NCBI GenBank assembly: GCA_041694275.1
Contig: JASMTQ010000032.1
Coordinates: 1-30,430, forward strand
DNA from: M55B118 sp041694275
GTDB lineage: Bacteria; Bacillota_I; Bacilli_A; Izemoplasmatales; Izemoplasmataceae
Direction of reading: 5' to 3'
DNA: 30,430 bases
The translations under genes were made by a program, and so were the position numbers. Of this stretch, positions 1 through 7,808 are shown in pieces. Under the pieces are notes generated by a model. It did not search any database. It was not told where the DNA came from and worked only from the letters and a program-made list of their open reading frames with translations. How positions within the stretch are numbered: the stretch's first letter is position 1; each line of letters opens with the position of its first letter.

Positions 1-27
1 GGTCTTTGTTTGTTAGTGCCGTATGTC

Positions 28-56
28 TTTAAAAAGAAGTGGATATCTAGTATTAT
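28..56 (+). promoter_or_regulatory. Possible promoter of the aldolase gene
   Basis: TATTAT at 51-56 is a good -10, with TTTAAA at 28-33 as a weak -35 at 17 bases spacing. It lies just ahead of the aldolase ribosome binding site (AAAGGAGG, about 69-76). The window edge is close, so an upstream gene and read-through cannot be excluded. Confidence 0.35.
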
Positions 57-85
57 GAAGGTAGATTATAAAGGAGGTTTTACGC

Positions 86-757
86 ATGTATCTGATCGAC
101 AGTGCCAATGTCAAAACCATCAAAAAACTTTTCAAGACGTATGGCTTAAAAGGCGTGACCACCAACCCGGGCCTCATGGCCAAGGAAAACCGGACAGACT
201 TTTTCCATCATTTAAAAGAGATCACCGACATCATTCATCCCTATACGCTTTATGTACAGGTAAACGGTGAAACCACTGAGGAAATGATCGAAGAGACAGA
301 ACTTTATCTGAATCACATTAAACCACCCTTTTCAGTGAAGATTCCCGCCACAAGCGCCGGATTCCAAGCAATGAAGGAACTCAGGGACAAAGTCCCGATT
401 ACCGCGACAGGCATCGTTTCTTTCCACCAGGGCATGATGGCCATTGAAAGCGGAGCGACCGCCCTTGCAGTCTATGTAAGCCGGATGCTCGCAAGTGGCC
501 TTGCACCTTATGAGCTTCTGGACAGTCTCAGACTCGTAAGTGAAAGAGAAGAAAGAGATGTGCTCATCATCGCAGCCTCTTTCAAGTCCACAGACCAGAT
601 CCGCACCGCCCTTGAAATGGGTGCTCATGAGGTAACCGTTGCGCCGAAACTACTTGAACACATGTTTTTAAATCCCCTTACCGAACAAAGTGTGAAGGCG
701 TTTTCCAAGGCGTTCAGAGAACGCTACAATGCGCCGTCCATAAAATCAGGCAATTAA
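86..757 (+). CDS. fsa: Fructose-6-phosphate aldolase / TalC-type small transaldolase
   Basis: Cytosolic class I aldolase of the small transaldolase family, 223 residues, the usual size for FSA/TalC (about 220). Family members either cleave fructose 6-phosphate to dihydroxyacetone and glyceraldehyde 3-phosphate or transfer dihydroxyacetone units. Visible family blocks are the N-terminal Asp5 (MYLIDSA), TTNPGL (25-30), the Schiff-base lysine Lys85 in SVKIPAT and Tyr130 in AVYVSR. Lys85 and Tyr130 line up closely with Lys85 and Tyr131 of E. coli FSA, which favours aldolase over transaldolase activity, but sequence alone does not settle it. The ATG follows a strong AAAGGAGG. The gene converges on ptsI and shares a bidirectional terminator with it. 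Confidence 0.85.
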   Translation: MYLIDSANVKTIKKLFKTYGLKGVTTNPGLMAKENRTDFFHHLKEITDIIHPYTLYVQVNGETTEEMIEETELYLNHIKPPFSVKIPATSAGFQAMKELRDKVPITATGIVSFHQGMMAIESGATALAVYVSRMLASGLAPYELLDSLRLVSEREERDVLIIAASFKSTDQIRTALEMGAHEVTVAPKLLEHMFLNPLTEQSVKAFSKAFRERYNAPSIKSGN

Positions 758-794
758 AAAAATTGAGCGATCATTTTTGATCGCTCAATTTTTT
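757..794. terminator. Bidirectional intrinsic terminator between fsa and ptsI
   Basis: A perfect 12-bp stem (761-772 with 779-790) closes a 6-base loop. It is flanked by an A run on the left and a T run on the right, so it can end transcription from both converging genes. Confidence 0.9.
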
Positions 795-799
795 ATTTG

Positions 800-2515
800 T
801 TAAATGGAGTGCAGTTTTTTGAAATCATCGATTTTCGCCTTGACCTGATCGGCTTCATCAAGTTCAAGCACCGTATTCGCAAGGTCTGCGAGGTCATCTC
901 GCTTAACAAGACTGAGCGCTTCTCTAAGAGGGAGAATGCTGCCGGGGCTCATAGAGAGTTCGTCCATGCCCATGCCCGCGAGCACGAGTGCCGCATCAAG
1001 GTCGCCTGCCATTTCACCGCAAACCCCGATTTCAGTGCCTTCTTTGTGGGCTGCATCAAGCGTATGCTTCATGAGTCTTAGAAGGGTGGGGTCAAACGGC
1101 TCGTAAAGGTAGGAGACCGTTTCATTCATTCTGTCTGCGGCATACGTGTATTGAATGAGATCGTTCGTACCGATTGAGAAGAAGTCGACTTCCTTCGCAA
1201 GGCTCTTCGCGTTGAGCGCAGCCGCTGGAATTTCAATCATGATGCCGACCAGGACGTTGGTCTGGTAGGCTTTCTCTTCATTTTCAAGCTCGGCTTTCAC
1301 TTCATTCAAGACGTTTTTCGCTTTCATGAGTTCGTCTTTTCTCGCGATCATCGGGAACATGATGCGTACGTCGTCCTGATCTTTTGAAGCGATCAAAAGC
1401 GCACGAAGCTGAGTCTTGAAAAGATCGATTTCATCCAGGGTGAGGCGGATGGCGCGCTTGCCAAGGAATGGATTGAGCTCTTCATCCTGCTTGAGGTAAG
1501 GCAGGCTTTTGTCGCCGCCGATGTCAAGCGTTCTTACGATGACAGGACTAAAGGCTTTGAACACGGCTTCATAGGCTTTTATCTGGTCATCTTCACTTGG
1601 CATTGAGTCGCTGTTCATAAAGAGAAATTCGGTTCTGAAAAGGCCAACCCCTTCAGCCCCGCCTTCCTTGGCGAAGGGCACGTCCTTGTCACTTCCAACG
1701 TTCGCAAAGAGGGGCAGTTTAAAGCCGTCTTTGGTTTTTGTGTCCAGGTCCTTATAGGCTTTGAGTCTTTCCAGAGTCTTTTCTTGTTCCTTGACACGCT
1801 TTTTAGCTTTTTCAAGGGTTTTCTCATCAGGGTTCACTTCAATGTCGCCATCGGTTGCATTCAAATAAACGGTTACACCATCTTCAAGTTCACTGAGGGC
1901 GTCTTTGACGCCAACCATGGCAGGAAGTGAAAGCGCCCTTGCCATGATTGCGGTATGGGAAGTGTGTCCACCGACTTCAGTGATAAACCCTTTGACATAC
2001 TCGAGATCAAGCCCCGCGGTATCACTTGGAGCGAGGTCATGGGCAACGATGATGGAGTCTTCGCTTAGCACGGACAAGTCCTTGTAGTCCACACCCTTTA
2101 AAAGCGCAAGAACGCGGTACTGGATGTCCTTGATGTCCGCGGCTCTACCCTTGAAGTATTCATCATCCATGTTTTCAAAAATGGTGATGAACTGGTCAGT
2201 CACCTGTTTGTAGGCGTAGGCTGAATCCACCTTGTCGCTTTCAATCATTGAGCGGACCTGGCTTTTGATTTCCGGATCGTTAATCATCTGCTGGTGGGCT
2301 TCAAAAATCTCGGCATGGTCTTCTCCCATGCTTTCTAAGGCTTTCTTTCTGATGACTTCGAGATCGTTGTAGGCGGTTTCCAACGCACTGCTTAATGTTT
2401 CAAGACACTTCTCAGGATTGCTGCACGTGCTTTTCTCAACAGAGATATCGGGTTTTTCGTATCGTACGACCTTGCCAACGGCATGGCCTTGTGATGCATT
2501 TTTTCCTTCTAACAT
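800..2515 (-). CDS. ptsI: PTS Enzyme I (phosphoenolpyruvate-protein phosphotransferase)
   Basis: General cytosolic component of the phosphotransferase system; it takes phosphate from PEP onto a histidine and passes it to HPr. At 571 residues it has the normal length (about 570-575). Order seen: N-terminal HPr-binding and phosphohistidine domains with GGHTSHTAIMARAL (the phosphorylated His is His187), then the PEP-utiliser TIM barrel with RTEFLFM, GTNDLIQYTYAADR and the Cys-containing GVCGEMAGD block. ATG at 2515 follows AGGAGGC. In many Bacillota ptsI sits behind ptsH; here no HPr gene is adjacent and ptsI is monocistronic, so HPr and the sugar-specific EII units must be elsewhere. Identification is secure. 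Confidence 0.97.
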   Translation of the reverse strand: MLEGKNASQGHAVGKVVRYEKPDISVEKSTCSNPEKCLETLSSALETAYNDLEVIRKKALESMGEDHAEIFEAHQQMINDPEIKSQVRSMIESDKVDSAYAYKQVTDQFITIFENMDDEYFKGRAADIKDIQYRVLALLKGVDYKDLSVLSEDSIIVAHDLAPSDTAGLDLEYVKGFITEVGGHTSHTAIMARALSLPAMVGVKDALSELEDGVTVYLNATDGDIEVNPDEKTLEKAKKRVKEQEKTLERLKAYKDLDTKTKDGFKLPLFANVGSDKDVPFAKEGGAEGVGLFRTEFLFMNSDSMPSEDDQIKAYEAVFKAFSPVIVRTLDIGGDKSLPYLKQDEELNPFLGKRAIRLTLDEIDLFKTQLRALLIASKDQDDVRIMFPMIARKDELMKAKNVLNEVKAELENEEKAYQTNVLVGIMIEIPAAALNAKSLAKEVDFFSIGTNDLIQYTYAADRMNETVSYLYEPFDPTLLRLMKHTLDAAHKEGTEIGVCGEMAGDLDAALVLAGMGMDELSMSPGSILPLREALSLVKRDDLADLANTVLELDEADQVKAKIDDFKKLHSI

Positions 2516-2544
2516 GGCTAGCCTCCTATTATTTTTTCATCTTC

Positions 2545-2573
2545 ATTATAGCATTATTAACTCTATCACTGAA
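2545..2573 (-). promoter_or_regulatory. ptsI promoter
   Basis: On the minus strand a perfect TATAAT (2550-2545) sits 17 bases from TTCAGT (2573-2568). The -35 is weak and overlaps the -35 of the divergent phosphatase promoter. Confidence 0.6.
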
Positions 2574-2596
2574 ATGAATTGTTTCTTTGATATAAT
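2569..2596 (+). promoter_or_regulatory. Promoter of the PPP-type phosphatase gene
   Basis: CTGAAA (2569-2574) and a perfect TATAAT (2591-2596) are 16 bases apart. The transcript would begin within about 15 bases of the ATG at 2614, giving a very short leader containing only GGAGGG. Confidence 0.55.
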
Positions 2597-2613
2597 GGAA
2601 GTGGAGGGATACT

Positions 2614-3342
2614 ATGCAAACCGTATTCGTAACAGCCGATATTCACGGACACTTCAAAATACTCAAAGACACCCTTGCAAAGAAAGGCTTCGATCCGGAT
2701 AACCCGGGTCATCATTTGCTTGTTCTGGGCGATCTCTTTGACCGAGGAGATGAATCCTTCGAAGTCTATCAGTACCTCAGGCATCTTTACGATGAAGGCA
2801 AGGCAAGCCTGGTTCTAGGCAACCATGATCTTTTTATGCTCGAATTTCTGGAAGGCAAAGACGAACGCACCTCGTTCAATGTCATTCACAACGGTTTTGA
2901 CAAGACCCTTGAGAGTTTTACCGGTAATAGCGTGCAGAAAAACCAAAAAGACTTCTCAAAGCTCCGAAAAATCGTCAATGAACAGGCCCCTGTACTTTAC
3001 GGTTTTCTGGACAATCTCCCACTTTATATTGAGCACGAAAACGTCATCTTCACCCATGGTGGCATCGATTTTTCCAACCCTGAATGGAAAAAAACACCAA
3101 GAGAGACCCTGGTGTGGAATTATCAGGAACAGCTGACCCCACCTGACAATAAAACAGTGGTGGTCGGACACGACCGCACCGCTTTAATTAGAATGAGGCG
3201 TGCTGAGGCACGCGAACTGGATGAAAAAAAGGATGAGCTCTTCGAACCCATCCATGAGAACAATGTCTGGTATATTGACAGTTTTGTGGAGTTTTCCAAA
3301 AGGCTCAATGTCCTTGTCTTTACGTTTGAGCGTCCTCTATAG
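2614..3342 (+). CDS. PPP-family metallophosphoesterase (serine/threonine phosphatase / ApaH-like)
   Basis: Predicted cytosolic two-metal phosphoesterase of 242 residues. The metal-binding signature blocks are in order: DIHGH (9-13, GDxHG-like), GDLFDRG (39-45) and GNHD (69-72), then FTHGG and VVGHDRT in the second half. This is the arrangement of bacterial PPP enzymes, which act either on phosphoproteins (PrpA-like) or on diadenosine tetraphosphate (ApaH-like); the sequence does not decide between them. ATG follows GGAGGG. The gene is monocistronic with its own promoter. Its last 23 bases overlap, tail to tail, the 3' end of the diguanylate cyclase gene. Confidence 0.85.
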   Translation: MQTVFVTADIHGHFKILKDTLAKKGFDPDNPGHHLLVLGDLFDRGDESFEVYQYLRHLYDEGKASLVLGNHDLFMLEFLEGKDERTSFNVIHNGFDKTLESFTGNSVQKNQKDFSKLRKIVNEQAPVLYGFLDNLPLYIEHENVIFTHGGIDFSNPEWKKTPRETLVWNYQEQLTPPDNKTVVVGHDRTALIRMRRAEARELDEKKDELFEPIHENNVWYIDSFVEFSKRLNVLVFTFERPL

Positions 3343-4471
3343 AATGGGGCGCTTTTTTTATGGTCACGACTTTGTTTCTGCCGCCTTCCTTCGCTTCGTA
3401 AAGAGCGCGGTCCACCGCGAGATAGGTTTCTTTGAAAGGGTGCTCAAGATTATGGAAAAGCGGTGTGACGCCAATGGAGACGGTAATATTGATATTAAGC
3501 GAGTCTTCAAGAAAGACGTGGTGTTCTATGATGTTTCTAAGACGGGACGCAAGAATGCTTGCGCCTTGAATGTCTGTGTGCGATAAAAGCAACATGAACT
3601 CTTCTCCGCCAAAACGAGCGACCGTGTCTGAATCACGGACATTCTCCTTCAATATGCCTGCGAGTTCAACAAGCACCCTGTCTCCCGCTTCATGGCCATA
3701 AGTATCATTCACCTGCTTGAAGAAATCGATATCCAGCAGTAAGAAACTCGCATTTAGATTGTAGCGTCTTGAAATGGAGACTTCATACGTCACCTGGCTT
3801 TTGAAGTGTCTGCGGTTGGGAAGATGGGTGAGGGGATCGAGTGTGGAAAGTCTTGCAAGTTTGCGCTTTGTGCTTTTAAGGGTCATTCGATACATGAGTC
3901 CGTAAACCTTGTGGTCGTAAAATACCTTGGCGGTCAAGGTTACCCCTATGAATACCGCACCACCGTTGATGAGATGGGTAAGTAACACGTCTGAATCTTC
4001 TTGAAATGTGAAAAGCCCGAAGAGAAAAATCAAAAAGGGCAGGGTGAAAAGCGGAATATGCCAGTAAGGCCTTACGAATATGAGAAGCCCCAAAATGAGC
4101 ATGTGTGCGGTGAAAAGCGTGATAAAACCAGTCGTTATCTGATCAAAAAGACCAATCGTTGCACTGATGATGAGTACCGTTGCCATGCTGGCGTAGGGAA
4201 CGGTTCTGAGTCTCTCATGCTGATCCTTGTCTTTGGTGAAGTAAAAAAACAGTCCATACCCTAGGGTCGTAAGCGCTAGAATCAGATGAAGGATATAGCT
4301 GATAAGGACAATGTCGTAAGCTTCGCCTGAAGCATTTGCCAGTTTGTTGCGTTCGACATAAAAGAGGAACACCGCTTCCACAAGAAAGAATGCGGCGTAA
4401 ATGCCGATCAACCGTCTGGCGTTGATACGAAACAGAAGTCTCTCAATCACGGAATGTCTTGGATCAGTCAT
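3320..4471 (-). CDS. Membrane-bound diguanylate cyclase (GGDEF domain)
   Basis: A 383-residue protein. The N-terminal half is about six hydrophobic segments (roughly residues 18-175) without a recognisable extracellular sensor. The C-terminal GGDEF domain starts near DPLTHLPNRRHF (about 200). The active-site motif is GGEEF at 288-292, and an RxxD inhibitory site (RDSD) lies exactly five residues before it, so the enzyme should be active and product-inhibited. Expected reaction: two GTP to cyclic di-GMP at the inner membrane face. An in-frame ATG exists seven codons upstream, but the AGGAGGG at about 4479-4485 is placed for ATG 4471. The start overlaps the end of the M48 protease gene by 8 bases, indicating translational coupling. 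No EAL, HD-GYP or PilZ protein is in the window. Confidence 0.92.
   Translation of the reverse strand: MTDPRHSVIERLLFRINARRLIGIYAAFFLVEAVFLFYVERNKLANASGEAYDIVLISYILHLILALTTLGYGLFFYFTKDKDQHERLRTVPYASMATVLIISATIGLFDQITTGFITLFTAHMLILGLLIFVRPYWHIPLFTLPFLIFLFGLFTFQEDSDVLLTHLINGGAVFIGVTLTAKVFYDHKVYGLMYRMTLKSTKRKLARLSTLDPLTHLPNRRHFKSQVTYEVSISRRYNLNASFLLLDIDFFKQVNDTYGHEAGDRVLVELAGILKENVRDSDTVARFGGEEFMLLLSHTDIQGASILASRLRNIIEHHVFLEDSLNINITVSIGVTPLFHNLEHPFKETYLAVDRALYEAKEGGRNKVVTIKKAPHSIEDAQT
3329..3360 (+). terminator. Terminator of the phosphatase gene, inside the 3' end of the cyclase gene
   Basis: Stem 3329-3336 with 3346-3353 (8 bp including G-T pairs) followed by seven T. It works only in the plus direction and lies within the coding end of the opposing GGDEF gene. 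No T-tract follows in the minus direction. Confidence 0.75.
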
Positions 4472-5705
4472 TTTGAACCCTCCTAAGCGCACCGATGCGT
4501 GAGGCCATGGGCGGGTGTGAATAGTGAAGTTTCACAAAAAGCGGGTGGGGTGTGAGGTTCGAATAGTTTTTGTAAGCGAGCGTGCGAAGCGCTTTTTCCA
4601 TCGCTTCCTTGCTTGTGGCTTTGACTGCGAACGCGTCCGCCATGTATTCACGTTTGCGGCTTTGGCTGTTTGAAAAGAGGCTTAGAAGAAGCATGAGTGG
4701 ATTCATCACCACGAAGAACAGGAGTATCCCAAATCCAAGGGTGACGCTTTCTAGTCCGAACGCTTCATAGATAATCTCGACGTTGATGAACAGATTGAAA
4801 AGCGCAAGCATGCCAAGCAGTGTCAGGGCGGAAGTCAGCACGTTTTTAAGAATATCTCTGTGTTTTGCATGTCCGATTTCATGGGCGAGTACGGCGAGAA
4901 TTGCGTCATCATCCATGGCGTCTAACAAGGTATCATAAAGCACGACCGTCTTGAATGTTCCAAACCCTGAAAAAAACGCATTCAGTTTGGTAGAACGCTT
5001 GGAAGCGTCAATGACCTTGATGGCGCGTACCTTGTAGCCTTGAAGGGAGGCCAGGTGTTCTATTTTGTTTTTGAGCTCACCGTCTTCAAGCGGCGTGAGC
5101 GTATTGAAGATAGGTACAATCAGTTTTACATAGAACATGTTGATAATGAGTATGATCGCAAAAAGGACGACAAACGACAAAATAATAAACAGTGTTTCAA
5201 ACTCGTTGAGTAGATAAAGCACAATCAGGATAATGCCACCACCAAGCAAAGAAGAAAGCAAAAAGCCCATCAGCGTATCTTTGATAAACGTTTTACCGGT
5301 TGTCTTGTTAAACCCGTAAGCCTCTTCGATTTTGAATGTGTTGATGTAGGAAAACACGGTAGAAAAAAGCATCTCCAAAATAAAGAGCGCACCGAAGAAA
5401 AGCAGTGTTGAAAGATAAAGTGAATCCGTGAGTTGAAGGGTAAAGAGATTCAGTGCTTGAAACCCTCCGAACATGAGCATGAGAAGGACGAAAAGAAATC
5501 TGAAAAAGCGGCTGAAAAGTGAAAGGTCGCTCTTTTTTCTTGAATAGTCTTTCCACGTGTCGTATTCATTTTTATCGTATATGTCGTTGACTATGGTGGG
5601 CACGGGGTTCTCACGTGCATCACTGTTTAGTTTCGATACATAAAAATCAAAAAGCGTGACCCCTATATAAAGCGTCATGATTCCAATATATACATAAGCT
5701 TCCAC
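4464..5705 (-). CDS. M48-family integral membrane zinc metallopeptidase (Ste24/HtpX type)
   Basis: A 413-residue multi-pass protease. It has several hydrophobic segments before and around the catalytic region, the zinc motif HEIGH at 275-279 (within AVLAHEIGHAKHRD), and a downstream glutamate in REYMADAFA as third zinc ligand. Length and N-terminal membrane region match CAAX-protease/Ste24-like M48 members better than the shorter HtpX (about 290). Likely role: degradation or processing of membrane proteins from the cytosolic side; a prenyl-protein substrate is not implied in bacteria. The start codon is GTG (5703-5705) with AAGGA nine bases upstream; no in-frame ATG fits better. It is the first gene of a two-gene operon with the diguanylate cyclase. 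Confidence 0.9.
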   Translation of the reverse strand: MEAYVYIGIMTLYIGVTLFDFYVSKLNSDARENPVPTIVNDIYDKNEYDTWKDYSRKKSDLSLFSRFFRFLFVLLMLMFGGFQALNLFTLQLTDSLYLSTLLFFGALFILEMLFSTVFSYINTFKIEEAYGFNKTTGKTFIKDTLMGFLLSSLLGGGIILIVLYLLNEFETLFIILSFVVLFAIILIINMFYVKLIVPIFNTLTPLEDGELKNKIEHLASLQGYKVRAIKVIDASKRSTKLNAFFSGFGTFKTVVLYDTLLDAMDDDAILAVLAHEIGHAKHRDILKNVLTSALTLLGMLALFNLFINVEIIYEAFGLESVTLGFGILLFFVVMNPLMLLLSLFSNSQSRKREYMADAFAVKATSKEAMEKALRTLAYKNYSNLTPHPLFVKLHYSHPPMASRIGALRRVQND

Positions 5706-5736
5706 TTGGCAACATCCTTTTTGTCAGGTTACATTA

Positions 5737-5764
5737 ATTATAGCACTCTGAAAGGGACATGCAA
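5737..5764 (-). promoter_or_regulatory. Promoter of the M48 protease-cyclase operon
   Basis: On the minus strand TTGCAT (5764-5759), 16 bases, then a perfect TATAAT (5742-5737). The octamer GAGTGCTA, identical to eight bases of the CIRCE right half-site, overlaps the -10 on this strand; its partner half-site is absent. Confidence 0.6.
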
Positions 5765-5770
5765 TACACT

Positions 5771-5803
5771 AAATTAAAAGCGCAGCCCGATTTCGGGCTG
5801 CGC
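5771..5803 (-). terminator. Terminator of the phosphatase-rhomboid operon
   Basis: An 11-bp GC-rich stem (5780-5790 with 5793-5803), very tight loop, followed on the minus strand by TTTTAATTT. It ends the unit whose last gene is the rhomboid protease and separates it from the M48 operon. Confidence 0.85.
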
Positions 5804-5811
5804 CATGTGGC

Positions 5812-6546
5812 TTAATCGTATTTTGAGTAGGGATCGTCATCATCATCGTCCACGGTCTCAATGTCTTCAAGGTCTCTAACATCAGAGAAAGGGTCTTTGT
5901 AATAGCTTTTATTCTGCCACTGTTTTTTTCGTTTCATCTGGTCCTTGTAAAGAAACATCGCGATCAAATAACCGGTGATGAGTCCGCCGATGTGGCCACC
6001 TACTGAAATGTTTGGAACCAAAAAGGTGAATATCACATTGATGATGATAAGGCCTTTTATGCCCTGTGCATCTCTTGGGTCGAACATTTCAGGATGGTTG
6101 ATGGTGAGGTAGAGAAATGTTCCAAGCACGCCGTAAATGGCACCGCTCGCGCCGACAGTGAGTACGGCGTCCGCACCCAGAAGGTAAAGCAGAAGAATCG
6201 TGAATGAGGAGCCTATTCCAGAAATGAAATAGACAAGGGCGTATCGGAATGAGCCAATGAGCCTTTCAAGGGCGCTTCCAATGATGAAAAGCCCGAAAAT
6301 CGTGTTGAAGATATAGTGACTGATGGAGCCGTGTAAAAACATGACCGTAAAAATACGCCACCATTCTCCACCCTGAAAGACCGCGGGCTCGAAAAGCGCA
6401 CCATAGTTGTACATGTTGAGGTTTGTGAACCCACCGTCAAATACGAGGATGAAAAACATCACCGTCACACTGGCGATCAGAAACGTCGAGACGGGATTTT
6501 GTTTGGGAAAGGTTTTCAAATCACTCTGCATATCGAATATACCCAT
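5812..6546 (-). CDS. Rhomboid family intramembrane serine protease
   Basis: A 244-residue polytopic membrane protein. About six hydrophobic segments carry the rhomboid dyad: Ser134 in GASGAIYG and His185 in GGHIGGLITGY. The N-terminal cytosolic part is short; the C-terminal tail is highly charged and ends in a run of aspartates. Rhomboids cleave transmembrane substrates within the membrane; the substrate cannot be inferred here. An ATG 18 codons upstream would overlap the preceding gene by 50 bases, but AGGAAG seven bases before ATG 6546 fixes the start. The gap to the upstream phosphatase gene is only four bases, so the two are one operon. Confidence 0.92.
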   Translation of the reverse strand: MGIFDMQSDLKTFPKQNPVSTFLIASVTVMFFILVFDGGFTNLNMYNYGALFEPAVFQGGEWWRIFTVMFLHGSISHYIFNTIFGLFIIGSALERLIGSFRYALVYFISGIGSSFTILLLYLLGADAVLTVGASGAIYGVLGTFLYLTINHPEMFDPRDAQGIKGLIIINVIFTFLVPNISVGGHIGGLITGYLIAMFLYKDQMKRKKQWQNKSYYKDPFSDVRDLEDIETVDDDDDDPYSKYD

Positions 6547-6550
6547 GGTC

Positions 6551-7663
6551 TCACTTCCTGTCTTCGTTATCGAAAAAGACAAGCGGAACTTCCATCTCAT
6601 CAGGCGTCATGCCTGCATGATGGGCCACGTGTTTTTTCTTGTCGGATAGTTTGAAGAAGTACTTGTCCCTGGCAACCGCGATGAAATCCCCCATGGTCAA
6701 ATCAATGTTCGGATGTTTTTCTCCCGTGCCAAGCAGTTTGCGCGTCAGAAATTCACGTTTTGTGTAAAGGTCGAATGAATCACTGAAATGCTCATTGAAA
6801 AACCGCATGAAATATTCTCGTTTATCGTCTTTGATGAAGAAATTGGTCATGCGCGGTTCATTCGCCGGCAAGGCTCTGAAGGTGCTGGTAAGATCGTGGT
6901 AGTCAAAAAGATTGATGGGTACGACATCGGTAAGTCCGTGATCAGCGGTAAGGATTACAAGGGTGCTTTCACCCATTTTGTCCTTGTAGACCTTGAGATT
7001 TTCATCAAGGTGTCGCACCATGTCTTTTGTCGCTACACTCAGTGTTCCATTGGTATGTTCACTGAGATCGGGTTCGACGATGTAGAGGTAGCTCAGGGTT
7101 TTACTCTGGCTTTGCTGGAATTTAAGAAGCCGCAGAAACCCGTCTTCAAAAGATTCATAGCCTCCGGCTTCGATTTTCCCCGGAAAGAATTTAGCGGTTT
7201 TGACGTCCGGTCTTTTTTCTGAGACACGCTCAAGAAAATTTTTCTGTGTGAAATGTTTTTCAAAGAAGCCTTCAGGAATCGTTTTTGAGTCATCGTAGTA
7301 ATCGTTGTTCATGAATACCTGGTAGTGGATGTCTTCTTCCTTGAAATACTGAAACCATCCTAGATAGCCGCTTTCATATGGGGTTTTTCCCGTAAGAAGC
7401 GCCGTGGTTGCCGCCACGGTCGTGGAGGGATAGACACTTGTGAGAGTATCTTTCAAATGCGTTCTAAGGAGAGACCGTTTTTCAAGGTGCGGTTTGAAAA
7501 GATTCGTACCAAGCCCATCCATTAGCACAATTGCGACGTGATCATAGTCTTTCTTGAGCACTTCATCGAGCGTTTCAAGCGTTGGATGAAGTGGGGTGAG
7601 ACCGTAGTGGTTCACTACTGAAGCGGTAAGGTTTATGATTGAATGCGTATAATCGGGTTTCAT
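6551..7663 (-). CDS. Alkaline-phosphatase superfamily protein (type I phosphodiesterase / nucleotide pyrophosphatase-like)
   Basis: A 370-residue protein without signal peptide or clear membrane segment. Superfamily landmarks: VLMDGLGTN (first metal aspartate), SVYPSTTVAATTALLTG with a nucleophilic Thr, PDLSEHTNG, TADHGLTDV (metal Asp-His pair) and a C-terminal HHAGMTPDEMEVP. This is the layout of nucleotide pyrophosphatase/phosphodiesterase-like enzymes; the substrate is unknown. No secretion signal means it is probably cytosolic. ATG 7663 has GAGG seven bases upstream and is preferred over an in-frame ATG nine codons earlier. It is first in an operon with the rhomboid gene. Confidence 0.8.
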   Translation of the reverse strand: MKPDYTHSIINLTASVVNHYGLTPLHPTLETLDEVLKKDYDHVAIVLMDGLGTNLFKPHLEKRSLLRTHLKDTLTSVYPSTTVAATTALLTGKTPYESGYLGWFQYFKEEDIHYQVFMNNDYYDDSKTIPEGFFEKHFTQKNFLERVSEKRPDVKTAKFFPGKIEAGGYESFEDGFLRLLKFQQSQSKTLSYLYIVEPDLSEHTNGTLSVATKDMVRHLDENLKVYKDKMGESTLVILTADHGLTDVVPINLFDYHDLTSTFRALPANEPRMTNFFIKDDKREYFMRFFNEHFSDSFDLYTKREFLTRKLLGTGEKHPNIDLTMGDFIAVARDKYFFKLSDKKKHVAHHAGMTPDEMEVPLVFFDNEDRK

Positions 7664-7692
7664 GGTATCGCCTCGCTTTTTTGTATACATAC

Positions 7693-7721
7693 AGTGTAAA
7701 GCAAGGGCGCCCTTTTTTCAA
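7693..7721 (-). promoter_or_regulatory. Promoter of the phosphatase-rhomboid operon
   Basis: On the minus strand TTGAAA (7721-7716), 17 bases, TACACT (7698-7693). The spacer contains the palindrome GGGCGCCC. The unit diverges from the alcohol dehydrogenase gene. Confidence 0.55.
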
Positions 7722-7754
7722 GCGTTTGACATACATATGAGGCGATGTGTTTCC

Positions 7755-7796
7755 GCTTTCAAAGTAGCTTTCAAATGTGTTATAATTGCTTTGAAA
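7755..7796 (+). promoter_or_regulatory. Alcohol dehydrogenase promoter with repeated GCTTTCAAA motif
   Basis: TTCAAA (7758-7763), 17 bases, perfect TATAAT (7781-7786). GCTTTCAAA occurs at 7755-7763 and 7767-7775, and a one-mismatch copy GCTTTGAAA at 7788-7796, so the motif brackets the -35, the spacer and the start of the transcript. Confidence 0.6.
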
Positions 7797-7808
7797 GGAA
7801 TGATTGCC

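Noticed and set aside
797..1081. A 94-codon plus-strand frame under ptsI
   Set aside because: It starts in the fsa/ptsI terminator region and is antisense to a conserved ptsI sequence; no supporting signals.
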